Below the pieces are notes generated by a model. It was not told the DNA's origin, did no database searches, and saw nothing but the letters and a program-made list of their open reading frames with translations. The position numbers and the translations under genes were made by a program. This document shows, piece after piece, positions 20,677-26,572 of a stretch of 35,649 nucleotides of DNA. Numbering within the stretch: the stretch's first letter is position 1; each line of letters opens with the position of its first letter. The stretch is taken from positions 1 through 35,649 of IMG/VR virus record IMGVR_UViG_3300031227_000195. One strand, 5' to 3'. This stretch comes from a virus.

Positions 20677-21141
20677 TTAATCCCTTTCTATTGGTAAAGC
20701 AGCGACTTTATCAATTCCCCATAAAGTTAACGCCATTGGCAATGTCACACCTAAGCCTTTCGTTCCATCACACAACAGTTTGCCCTTAATCGGGTGCGGC
20801 GGATAACCGACATCAAGTATAAATTTTGATGTAATAGTCATTGTACCTTTGTAGTTATATTTATATAGTGGAATACCGTTACCTTTCGGCCAGACAACGC
20901 CCCACTTATCAATACACATCGGCCCTGCTTTTTTAATACCACCAAACAAGTCATTAAGCATTGCCGGTATCTGATACTGCTCCGACAACACTTCTCCTGT
21001 AACCGGGTGCGGATAACCGCCATATAAACTTTCAGGGTCTGCGTCCTGTAATGTTAAGTTAACATCAAGCGATTTATAGAGTTTGCCCATCGCTTTAGTC
21101 GATAATTCAGTAGCTATTTTATGTGCATTAGTGATTTTCAT
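20677..21141 (-). CDS. Hypothetical protein (154 aa)
   Basis: MKITNAHKIATELSTKAMGK, a central LYGGYPHPVTGEVLSEQYQI and a later VGYPPHPIKGKLLCDGTKGL. The two GYP-HP segments, about 80 residues apart, hint at an internal repeat. Mixed alpha/beta; no family recognised. Overlaps the upstream gene by ATGA. Confidence 0.55.
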   Translation of the reverse strand: MKITNAHKIATELSTKAMGKLYKSLDVNLTLQDADPESLYGGYPHPVTGEVLSEQYQIPAMLNDLFGGIKKAGPMCIDKWGVVWPKGNGIPLYKYNYKGTMTITSKFILDVGYPPHPIKGKLLCDGTKGLGVTLPMALTLWGIDKVAALPIERD

Positions 21142-21389
21142 TTCGTATTCTCCAGAGTTAAAAGATACTCTGTCAATTCAGCTATGCTCACAAACGTCCG
21201 TTTGCCGACTATCATTCTTACCACAACATCTGATATTTGGGCAACTGAAAGTCCATAGCGTTTTTGAAACACCTGTTTAATAGTTTCATAATCCAATACA
21301 GCATTTGTTTTTTCAGGGAACACCGTTTGTTCGTTTGTCTTTAACTGGTGATAAGCCCGTAGCTGTTGTAATAATTCTGTTCGTTTCAT
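21138..21389 (-). CDS. Hypothetical helical protein (83 aa)
   Basis: MKRTELLQQLRAYHQLKTNE, then YETIKQVFQKRYGLSVAQIS and IVGKRTFVSIAELTEYLLTL. Possibly a winged or simple HTH (ETIKQVFQKRYGLSVAQISD) but not diagnostic. Both ends overlap neighbours by ATGA. Function unknown. Confidence 0.5.
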   Translation of the reverse strand: MKRTELLQQLRAYHQLKTNEQTVFPEKTNAVLDYETIKQVFQKRYGLSVAQISDVVVRMIVGKRTFVSIAELTEYLLTLENTK

Positions 21390-21673
21390 ATCGATAAGCT
21401 CCTAAATGGTCTTGTAAACTTGTAATCTGTATTGTTGTTGTGTATCAAAACAAAATAGTCGTCCTGTCGCAGGAACCGCCGAGCAAGTCGCTGCTGAACA
21501 GTAGTCAAGGGCCGACAATGTTCAATAGCAAAAACTTCTCTATTGGTCTTAATACGAACACCACCATTAAGGAATTTCGATAATGGCTGTTTGAACACTT
21601 GCCGGCATTTGCGTATATGCTCCACGCCGATACATTCGACAATTCGTCCAGTTTTACTGATTAAGCAATTCAT
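21386..21673 (-). CDS. Basic hypothetical protein (95 aa)
   Basis: MNCLISKTGRIVECIGVEHI, ...KCRQVFKQPLSKFLNGGVRI, ...RPLTTVQQRLARRFLRQDDY. Rich in Arg/Lys; RPLT..Q followed by an aromatic patch resembles a small RNA/DNA-contacting protein but I cannot name it. The ATG overlaps the stop of the membrane micro-gene upstream (TAATG). Confidence 0.5.
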   Translation of the reverse strand: MNCLISKTGRIVECIGVEHIRKCRQVFKQPLSKFLNGGVRIKTNREVFAIEHCRPLTTVQQRLARRFLRQDDYFVLIHNNNTDYKFTRPFRSLSI

Positions 21674-21771
21674 TAGTTTTTTCCTTTATAATAACACACA
21701 ACAAAGACTATGATAATTATTCCGATATACATCGCAACCAAAAATTCACTATGTAACAGATAGTTTATCAT
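21673..21771 (-). CDS. Micro-protein, single membrane helix (32 aa)
   Basis: MINYLLHSEFLVAMYIGIII then IVFVVCYYKGKN. One hydrophobic helix with a basic end. The start has only a moderate purine stretch (AGAAGATTGAACA), and the stop overlaps the next gene's ATG. Similar in character to the micro-genes at 5.0-5.3 and 22.6-22.8 kb. Confidence 0.45.
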   Translation of the reverse strand: MINYLLHSEFLVAMYIGIIIIVFVVCYYKGKN

Positions 21772-21782
21772 TGTTCAATCTT

Positions 21783-21920
21783 CTAATTGTTAGCAATAGC
21801 ATCAGCAGCATCACCGGCAGCAATAGCAGCAGCAAGGGCAGCAGCAGCAACAGCAGCAGCTTTTTCGGCAGCAAGGGCAACATCGTTAATAGCAATAATG
21901 AGTTTTTTGTTTGCATTCAT
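21783..21920 (-). CDS. Alanine-rich micro-protein (45 aa)
   Basis: MNANKKLIIAINDVALAAEK then AAAVAAAALAAAIAAGDAAD. About half of the residues are Ala, from GCT/GCC repeats. It would be one long helix, possibly membrane-associated. Preceded by AAAGGAACGAAA-ATG and the first gene downstream of the promoter at 21962-21989. Function unknown. Confidence 0.5.
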   Translation of the reverse strand: MNANKKLIIAINDVALAAEKAAAVAAAALAAAIAAGDAADAIANN

Positions 21921-21961
21921 TTTCGTTCCTTTTTATAAAATTCAGTTAACTTGCTATATAT

Positions 21962-21989
21962 AGTATAGCACACTTTGTCGGCAAGTCAA
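21962..21989 (-). promoter_or_regulatory. Leftward sigma70-like promoter 3
   Basis: TTGACT (21989-21984) and TATACT (21967-21962) separated by 16 bases; the predicted start is near 21955, 35 bases before the ATG at 21920. TGCTATA (21952-21958) and TATAGCA (21964-21970) form a 5-base-spaced palindrome across the -10, a likely operator. Confidence 0.75.
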
Positions 21990-21998
21990 GTAGTTTTT

Positions 21999-22181
21999 CT
22001 AATATCCTGCATTATAACGGCAATGGTCGGAGCAGTGGTCCGGGCCGGGCTGATAACCGTTAACAAGTAAGCCACCACAGTATTGACAGCGATTTTTTGG
22101 TATATCACTATCAATCAAAACTTTCGGGCCGTTCCACTTGCCGGTTTTAACCCATATATCATACGTCTTTTGGTAATTCAT
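21999..22181 (-). CDS. Small zinc-finger protein (60 aa)
   Basis: MNYQKTYDIWVKTGKWNGPK, then CQYCGGLLVNGYQPG and HCSDHCRYN. Four Cys (CxxC...C-x3-C with His) predict one zinc site. Preceded by TTGGAGGTAAAATAACA-ATG. Function unknown; the pattern looks like small phage zinc proteins. Confidence 0.6.
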   Translation of the reverse strand: MNYQKTYDIWVKTGKWNGPKVLIDSDIPKNRCQYCGGLLVNGYQPGPDHCSDHCRYNAGY

Positions 22182-22183
22182 TG

Positions 22184-22354
22184 TTATTTTACCTCCAACA
22201 TATTGGCAATATCTTTTGGTGGTTTGTTCTCCGGCTTATTTTCTAATTGATATGCGGGACATTCATTGCCAGACTTGCCATTATAGCAATAGTCGAAACT
22301 GATACTGCAATTCGGACACTTTTTACAGCAATAAATAAAACCATCATAATTCAT
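22184..22354 (-). CDS. Small Cys-rich protein (56 aa)
   Basis: MNYDGFIYCCKKCPNCSISF, then DYCYNGKSGNECPAYQ. Six or seven Cys in the first 40 residues, probably one or two zinc sites, followed by a polar tail (ENKPENKPPKDIANMLEVK). Preceded by GGGGATTGAAAA-ATG. Begins MNY like its downstream neighbour. Function unknown. Confidence 0.55.
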   Translation of the reverse strand: MNYDGFIYCCKKCPNCSISFDYCYNGKSGNECPAYQLENKPENKPPKDIANMLEVK

Positions 22355-22379
22355 TTTTCAATCCCCTAATAAATGTTAG

Positions 22380-22550
22380 TTAACTTATATGTTTGTTTAA
22401 CTTTGCAAGATATTCGTCATCTGAAAGTATGTTAACCCGGTGCCAATCGTGGAGTAGTTGAAACGTCGATATTTTCAATCTGTTCTTGACCGGTGTTGGT
22501 GCTTTTGTTAGAGCAATAAATCGTGATTCGGCTTTTTCTATTGCTATCAT
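22380..22550 (-). CDS. Small hypothetical protein (56 aa)
   Basis: MIAIEKAESRFIALTKAPTP, then VKNRLKISTFQLLHDWHRVN and SDDEYLAKLNKHIS. Basic, helical. The start is set by AAGGAATGAACG-ATG; a shorter frame from 22557 is less likely. First gene after the promoter at 22593-22621. Function unknown. Confidence 0.5.
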   Translation of the reverse strand: MIAIEKAESRFIALTKAPTPVKNRLKISTFQLLHDWHRVNILSDDEYLAKLNKHIS

Positions 22551-22592
22551 CGTTCATTCCTTTCAATAAATGTTAGTCAACTTGCTATATAC

Positions 22593-22621
22593 AGTATAGC
22601 ATACGTTTCCCGGTAAGTCAA
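22593..22621 (-). promoter_or_regulatory. Leftward sigma70-like promoter 2
   Basis: TTGACT (22621-22616) and TATACT (22598-22593) with a 17-base spacer; the predicted start is near 22585, 35 bases before the ATG at 22550. TGCTATA (22583-22589) and TATAGCA (22595-22601) form the same palindrome as at promoter 3. Confidence 0.75.
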
Positions 22622-22629
22622 GTATTTTT

Positions 22630-22686
22630 TTAACAAAGGACCAGAAAATAAATCAGTATAGTCAATACGTATATTTCCCGTTCCAT
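22630..22686 (-). CDS. Micro-protein, single membrane helix (18 aa)
   Basis: MEREIYVLTILIYFLVLC after AAAGGGCTTAAA-ATG. Very short but with a good ribosome binding site and a full hydrophobic helix. Its stop overlies the edge of promoter 2. Function unknown. Confidence 0.4.
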   Translation of the reverse strand: MEREIYVLTILIYFLVLC

Positions 22687-22697
22687 TTTAAGCCCTT

Positions 22698-22769
22698 TCA
22701 ACAATGTTTCCGATAGAACATACGAACATACAATACGAAAATCAAGAGTAGTGCAATAGGTTCTATCAT
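22698..22769 (-). CDS. Micro-protein, single membrane helix (23 aa)
   Basis: Starts MIEPIALLLIFVLYVRMFYR, ends KHC. The ATG at 22769 is placed seven bases after AAGGA; another ATG lies six bases upstream. Hydrophobic helix then a basic end. Function unknown. Confidence 0.4.
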   Translation of the reverse strand: MIEPIALLLIFVLYVRMFYRKHC

Positions 22770-22803
22770 TTTCATTCCTTTCAATAAATATTGGTCAAAA
22801 CTG

Positions 22804-22977
22804 TTATCTATGACACAACCCAACAGCTACGAATTTTTTGGCAACTTCTTGAACAAAGTGTGCCAGTTCCCAAACAACACCATTATCGACAAGGTGTTGC
22901 CACGCATCGGCCTGTTCGTCTTGTGTTGCGTGTTTACCATAACCCACTACGACTTTAAGAGCTTGTTCGTCTGTCAT
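22804..22977 (-). CDS. DUF7417-like small phage protein, copy 2 (57 aa)
   Basis: MTDEQALKVVVGYGKHATQD, then AWQHLVDNGVVWELAHFVQE and KKFVAVGLCHR. Diverged paralogue of 19837-20016: AWQHL-x-D-x-G, W-x-L and a final G-x-CH are kept, but LQGWFGR is replaced. First gene from promoter 1. The start follows AAGGAAATGAAA-ATG. Confidence 0.6.
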   Translation of the reverse strand: MTDEQALKVVVGYGKHATQDEQADAWQHLVDNGVVWELAHFVQEVAKKFVAVGLCHR

Positions 22978-23026
22978 TTTCATTTCCTTAATAAGTGTTA
23001 GTCGGAACGCCCGACTTGATATACAT

Positions 23027-23054
23027 AGTATAGATTATCCTGTCGGTAAGTCAA
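23027..23054 (-). promoter_or_regulatory. Leftward sigma70-like promoter 1
   Basis: TTGACT (23054-23049) and TATACT (23032-23027) with a 16-base spacer; the predicted start is near 23019, 36 bases before the ATG at 22983. The -10 palindrome is imperfect here (TGATATA / TATAGAT). Probably the first promoter of the early operon. Confidence 0.75.
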
Positions 23055-23081
23055 GTGAAAAATGCCCGGAAAGCAAACTAT

Positions 23082-23108
23082 CTGGTTATACTGGTTGTAC
23101 TGGTTGTA
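23082..23108. repeat. Three tandem 9-mers CTGGTTRTA
   Basis: CTGGTTATA, CTGGTTGTA and CTGGTTGTA lie head to tail. Degenerate units at the same 9-bp period recur at 23163-23207 (CTGGCTGTA, CTGGTCATA, CTGGTTATT). Confidence 0.7.
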
Positions 23109-23265
23109 AGGACAGGGTATAGTAGAAGGCCCTTAACCGAAAATAGCCACACCACGACTTATCTGGCTGTAACAGTTGTGCTGGTCATAAGGATAGTGCT
23201 GGTTATTTCGCAGAGGTCGTGGTGCAAATAGGATTGTACTGGTTGTGTTAATTGTGGGAGTTGTA

Positions 23266-23645
23266 GTGTTCTATACTCCGGGCTTAGGCGACAAGTTGTA
23301 TAGAACACACTTAAACAATTATGATATAAAGAGTTAAGTGAGTATTAGTGGTGTTTACTGTTCTATATGCAAAATGCAATATGGAACACTTAAGTACTGA
23401 TGGTATAGGTGGTTATGACTACTGTTCTATATGTTCTATATAAAAAGCAAGTCAATAGTGTATAGGATATGCTATATATATGAGTATATGCTGTATTGTA
23501 TAGAATATGCGTATATATTTATATGCGTGTAGGGAGCGGTATAGCAAAAGTGTATAGAACATATAGAACAGCTACGGTAAGTTCTTATGGGAGCAGGAGT
23601 TAAGTGTTCTATACAGTATAGAACAAATATGGAACAGTATAGAAC
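23266..23645. repeat. GTTCTATA / TATAGAAC iteron array
   Basis: Ten exact copies: GTTCTATA at 23268, 23360, 23424, 23433 and 23606; TATAGAAC at 23299, 23553, 23562, 23617 and 23638. Variants TATGGAAC at 23380 and 23628, TATAGAAT at 23499. Pairs are 9 bases apart (23424/23433, 23553/23562), or face each other as palindromes (23606-23624, 9-bp arms with one spacer base; 23266-23308, 11-bp arms). Likely binding sites for a replication initiator or regulator. Confidence 0.75.
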
Positions 23646-23751
23646 AGCACAAAATGAACGTGCGTTCCAGGGCTGTTGTCGGTGGAAGTCCCGGACACAC
23701 CAAATAGGACCGTTAACCGCATCACCACATCCCGATTAAGCCAACCAGCGA

Positions 23752-23779
23752 TTGACTACGGCCATAAGTTGACTATGTT
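23752..23779 (+). promoter_or_regulatory. Weak candidate rightward promoter
   Basis: TTGACT (23752-23757), 16 bases, TATGTT (23774-23779). The -10 matches only four of six positions and the first rightward gene starts 300 bases later, so this is tentative. I saw no better promoter before 24085. Confidence 0.2.
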
Positions 23780-24084
23780 AGTGGTAAACATCCCCATATT
23801 TGTTTTAGGCCCTTAGGATTGACGTCAAGGCCCTTGCCGGTGTTCCCTACCTTTACCCACCCGTGCCACCCACGAGAAGTAGGACCCGGAAGTCCGCCAA
23901 CCCCCTAATGGGAACACGCAGACGGCCTTCCCCGGCCAGACATCCCTGTAATCGTTGTAATCGTTATAACTAACATCCCCATTCCCAAATTTTTTGGAAA
24001 ATTTTTTAGGGATATTGCCAAATACTATAGTAAATTGCCCCCTATATAGAGAGACCTACTTTTCTTTCAAAGGATAGTGCTATT

Positions 24085-24630
24085 TTGAGTTGGTTACAGC
24101 AATTAATCGACTGTCTATTTTCCTTTGTTCCACGAATCTGGCTTGTCAATCCTGACGAGGCCGGCGTGCGTATTACTTTAGGGTCTCGCGTCTATCCCAC
24201 ATCCCCCGGTTGGTACTTCTACTGGCCGTTAATACAGGAGTGCATCAAGTTAACGGTTACAGTGCAGGTTAAAGACCTTAGGGCACAAAGCCTGACCACG
24301 AAGGATGGCAAAAATATAATCATCTCTGGAGCAGTTCAATATAAAATCACAGATGCGGGCAAGGCTTTGCTGAATGTCCAGAATTTTGACGAAACTCTGC
24401 AAATCCTGACGACGGGGAGTATTAGCGATTTTATCAGTGATAAGGATTATGCAGATTGTGAGGATATTACTGCCTTTGAGGATGTTCTACTTCGCAAGAT
24501 ACGGGAGACAGCTTCCGGTTTCGGTTTGAAGATTATGAGAGTGTTCATTACGGATTTTTGCCAGTCTAAAACCTATCGCATTGTGGGGATTATGAACAAT
24601 GAAAACTTGCAGCATGAGGAGAGTCGATGA
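24085..24630 (+). CDS. SPFH/band-7 (stomatin/HflK-like) protein
   Basis: 181 residues from a TTG start after AAAGGATAG. A hydrophobic N-terminus (MSWLQQLIDCLFSFVPRIWL) is followed by VNPDEAGVRITLGSR, SPGWYFYWPLI, SLTTKDGKNIIISGAVQYKI and an Ile/Leu-rich helical end, the order of the SPFH domain of stomatins and HflK/C. Such proteins oligomerise at membranes and regulate proteases. First gene of the rightward block; a membrane-anchored serine protease lies 0.7 kb downstream. It is shorter than bacterial homologues and lacks their long coiled coil. Confidence 0.8.
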   Translation: MSWLQQLIDCLFSFVPRIWLVNPDEAGVRITLGSRVYPTSPGWYFYWPLIQECIKLTVTVQVKDLRAQSLTTKDGKNIIISGAVQYKITDAGKALLNVQNFDETLQILTTGSISDFISDKDYADCEDITAFEDVLLRKIRETASGFGLKIMRVFITDFCQSKTYRIVGIMNNENLQHEESR

Positions 24631-24764
24631 TACCTGATGAGATATTAGAGCAGTTTGCTTATGACGTTGATACTTACGGATGGGACAACATTGATGGTTG
24701 GGACCTTAACGAGGATGGTAATGTGGATATAATTTTAACAGAGGAGTTTCTTAATGGAGAATGA
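24627..24764 (+). CDS. Acidic micro-protein with EF-hand/dockerin-like loop (45 aa)
   Basis: MIPDEILEQFAYDVDTYGWD, then DLNEDGNVDIILTEEF. The D-x-N-x-D-G-x-V-D spacing matches a calcium-binding EF-hand or dockerin loop, although the usual position-12 Glu is shifted by two. ATGA overlap with the SPFH gene; ribosome binding site GAGGAG. Likely translated with it. Confidence 0.5.
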   Translation: MIPDEILEQFAYDVDTYGWDNIDGWDLNEDGNVDIILTEEFLNGE

Positions 24765-24942
24765 CCGAATAGAAGCGAATCGAATATATGATAGTTTCTC
24801 GGCGGAGAAAAGGAACATGAGCAGGAGAAACTTCGTTCAACAGTACCTGGCTTTACTTAGCCCCGCCGGGATACAGAGAGACTTATCGCGGATACAACAG
24901 GGCAGGGAGAACCAGAGGCAGATTGACAGTGCTATTACATAA
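24754..24942 (+). CDS. Small helical protein (62 aa)
   Basis: MENDRIEANRIYDSFSAEKR, then NMSRRNFVQQYLALLSPAGI and REN.QRQIDSA. Charged, helical. Starts inside the EF-hand gene (AGGAGTTTCTTA-ATG). No family recognised. Confidence 0.55.
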   Translation: MENDRIEANRIYDSFSAEKRNMSRRNFVQQYLALLSPAGIQRDLSRIQQGRENQRQIDSAIT

Positions 24943-25018
24943 AGTTTTAGCGATTACCGTAATTATTTACTGTGTATATAGGTTGTATAAAATACTTAGG
25001 AGATTGAGAAATGAATAA
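24929..25018 (+). CDS. Micro-protein, membrane helix with basic tail (29 aa)
   Basis: GTG start: MLLHKVLAITVIIYCVYRLY then KILRRLRNE. One hydrophobic helix followed by a basic tail. The tail codons (AGG AGA TTG AGA AAT GAA) contain the ribosome binding site and ATG of the next gene, the same arrangement as the leftward micro-genes. The ribosome binding site for the GTG is weak. Confidence 0.4.
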   Translation: MLLHKVLAITVIIYCVYRLYKILRRLRNE

Positions 25019-25361
25019 CACATATTCAACTGATAATGTTGGAAATCGTGTTCCACCGCATCCGAACTTATCCGACCCGGTACTGGCAACAGGACAGGAA
25101 TTGACTAATGGAACAGCAGACACTGATACAGAGGCAACAGTAGTAGCTGGTGCTTCCTATGCTCTGACGGCTGTGTTGACAGGTGGTTTCGCTCTTGGTT
25201 TGGCTGATGCTTCTATTGACGCGAATAAGATATGGGCTTGTGCTTTATATCAGACCATCATAATCAAGATTCCAAATGATTATACAGGCACGCTTCATTA
25301 TATTGCCGATACAACAAGTTCGATAGGACGTCTACGAAGGATAGCAATGCCGGGAGACTAA
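25011..25361 (+). CDS. Hypothetical protein, possibly structural (116 aa)
   Basis: MNNTYSTDNVGNRVPPHPNL, then ATVVAGASYALTAVLTGGFA and IIIKIPNDYTGTLHYIADTT. Beta-rich, Gly/Ala/Thr-rich, like small virion proteins. Start from AGGAGATTGAGAA-ATG. No family recognised; it sits between the micro-gene and the protease. Confidence 0.55.
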   Translation: MNNTYSTDNVGNRVPPHPNLSDPVLATGQELTNGTADTDTEATVVAGASYALTAVLTGGFALGLADASIDANKIWACALYQTIIIKIPNDYTGTLHYIADTTSSIGRLRRIAMPGD

Positions 25362-25362
25362 A

Positions 25363-26049
25363 ATGAGAACCAAAATAGCAATATTGTTAATAGCAATTTG
25401 TTTCTGTGTTATTTCTTTTAGAATTTGTCATTTCAATAGAGCTAATTACGTAGCAAGGAAATGTTCACCATCAGTAGCTTATGTAGAGCTTTATGTAAGT
25501 GATTACAAGATAGGTTCAGCCAGTGGGTTCCTGGTAGCAAAAGGCATACTTATGACTGCTGCACATGTTACAGAACATGCCGATAGAATTGATATTTATT
25601 TTGCAGATAGTAATGAGCCATATAGGTCTGTTGATATTATTACTCCAGATTGTAATGATGACCTCGGTTTTGTAATTTTCAATGCCGATGTTAATTGCCC
25701 GGCTACATTGAAATTTGATAATGATATACCTTATCTCGGTATGGATGTGATTACCATTGGTTCACCGCTTGGTAGGGAACAGTTTAACACAATTTCCAAA
25801 GGAATTTTATCTGGTATAGACCGGAATTTTTGGGATTATGGGAATCCAGTATATCAGATTGATGCCCCAACTACTTTCGGCAATAGCGGTTGTCCAGTTT
25901 TTGATGGCGAGGGTGAGGTTATGGGGATGGTTATATCCGGTTATGATAACGGTGATATTTGTTTTTGTGTAACATCAATGACATTGGAGAGAGAGTTTAG
26001 TAAATTTAAAAATGGTCTAAAAAGGGTAGAATCATGGGAGATAAAATAG
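25363..26049 (+). CDS. Membrane-anchored trypsin-like (HtrA-type) serine protease
   Basis: 228 residues. An N-terminal signal/anchor (ILLIAICFCVISF) is followed by a chymotrypsin-fold protease: GSASGFLVAKGILMTAAHV (H68), CNDDLGFVIF (D99/D100) and TFGNSGCPVF (S175 with oxyanion Gly). No PDZ domain. The catalytic triad is complete, so it should be active outside the cytoplasm or at the membrane. Roles could include host envelope modification, exclusion or lysis; phage prohead proteases are usually of other folds. The SPFH gene lies just upstream. Confidence 0.85.
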   Translation: MRTKIAILLIAICFCVISFRICHFNRANYVARKCSPSVAYVELYVSDYKIGSASGFLVAKGILMTAAHVTEHADRIDIYFADSNEPYRSVDIITPDCNDDLGFVIFNADVNCPATLKFDNDIPYLGMDVITIGSPLGREQFNTISKGILSGIDRNFWDYGNPVYQIDAPTTFGNSGCPVFDGEGEVMGMVISGYDNGDICFCVTSMTLEREFSKFKNGLKRVESWEIK

Positions 26050-26225
26050 AAGGTTACGATAAATACGAGATAGAAAATGCTGCGAGAACAATAATTGACG
26101 CAAGGAAAATTATAAACGATAACAAACGCTTTCCCGTAGTTCAAAGAGAATTAATGCGTCAGGCTAAAGCAGCCAAAGAAGCGGCATTAGAGACTAAAGT
26201 TGGTAAGAAATTGAGGGCATTATGA
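26034..26225 (+). CDS. Small basic helical protein (63 aa)
   Basis: MGDKIEGYDKYEIENAARTI, then RKIINDNKRFPVVQRELMRQ and AKAAKEAALETKVGKKLRAL. All helical. Such short genes commonly precede the small terminase in phages. It starts within the last codons of the protease gene. ATGA overlap with the next gene. Confidence 0.6.
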   Translation: MGDKIEGYDKYEIENAARTIIDARKIINDNKRFPVVQRELMRQAKAAKEAALETKVGKKLRAL

Positions 26226-26572
26226 AAAAATCAAAAGGAATAAGTAAATCAGCAGCCGGCCTGATGCTTAGTCGATTTTTACGTAGTATAGCTGAGGAAA
26301 AAACTGAGCTTATTCGTGACCCGGATGGTGGAGACAAAATCTCAACTAAAGCTGAGGCATTAGCACGTTTGATTTGGAAACATGCTCTTGGATATTCAGA
26401 ACTTACAAAAGCAGGTTTAACTGTAACCTATAGACCTGATAAATCAATGATTGCTATGCTGTATAATAGATTAGAAGGTAAAATACCTGATGCCCCGCGT
26501 AATAAGGCTAATACACAGGATGTTGCGGATAAAGTTTCTGAACTTGGTGTTCAGAGAATTAATAATGTTTAA
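26222..26572 (+). CDS. Probable terminase small subunit
   Basis: 116 residues. MKKSKGISKSAAGLMLSRFL, ...DKISTKAEALARLIWKHALG and SMIAMLYNRLEGKIPDAP. The helical pattern ending A-x3-Y-x-R-x-E-G-x-I-P is typical of small terminases and related packaging DNA-binding proteins, and the next gene is the large terminase. Overlaps that gene by eight bases. Call rests mainly on position. Confidence 0.55.
   Translation: MKKSKGISKSAAGLMLSRFLRSIAEEKTELIRDPDGGDKISTKAEALARLIWKHALGYSELTKAGLTVTYRPDKSMIAMLYNRLEGKIPDAPRNKANTQDVADKVSELGVQRINNV

Larger units (their letters stand above)
23055..24084. other. Divergent intergenic region, candidate origin / switch
   Basis: About 1 kb without a convincing gene, between leftward early and rightward late genes. 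It holds 9-bp tandem repeats (23082-23108, 23163-23207, 23947-23964), an inverted repeat CACCACGAC/GTCGTGGTG (23150-23158, 23216-23224), the GTTCTATA array (23266-23645), a GC-rich stretch (77 of 120 bases at 23821-23940) and an AT-rich tract (23980-24060) before the first late gene. Such a mix fits a phage replication origin and/or control region. Confidence 0.6.

Noticed and set aside
22432-22557. Alternative 41-residue frame starting MNDDSN
   Set aside because: The 22550 frame is longer, fits the ribosome binding site spacing and ends just before the next gap.
23055-23231. Plus-strand frame with GTG start and two hydrophobic runs (58 codons)
   Set aside because: It overlaps promoter 1 and consists mainly of the 9-bp repeats, which automatically give a three-residue repeat; no ribosome binding site.
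23266-23645. CRISPR-like array
   Set aside because: Repeats are 8-mers in both orientations at irregular spacing, without constant-length spacers.
24929-25018. Gene-free linker instead of the 29-residue membrane frame
   Set aside because: Kept as a low-confidence gene because its tail carries the next ribosome binding site in the same style as the leftward micro-genes, though the GTG start is weak.
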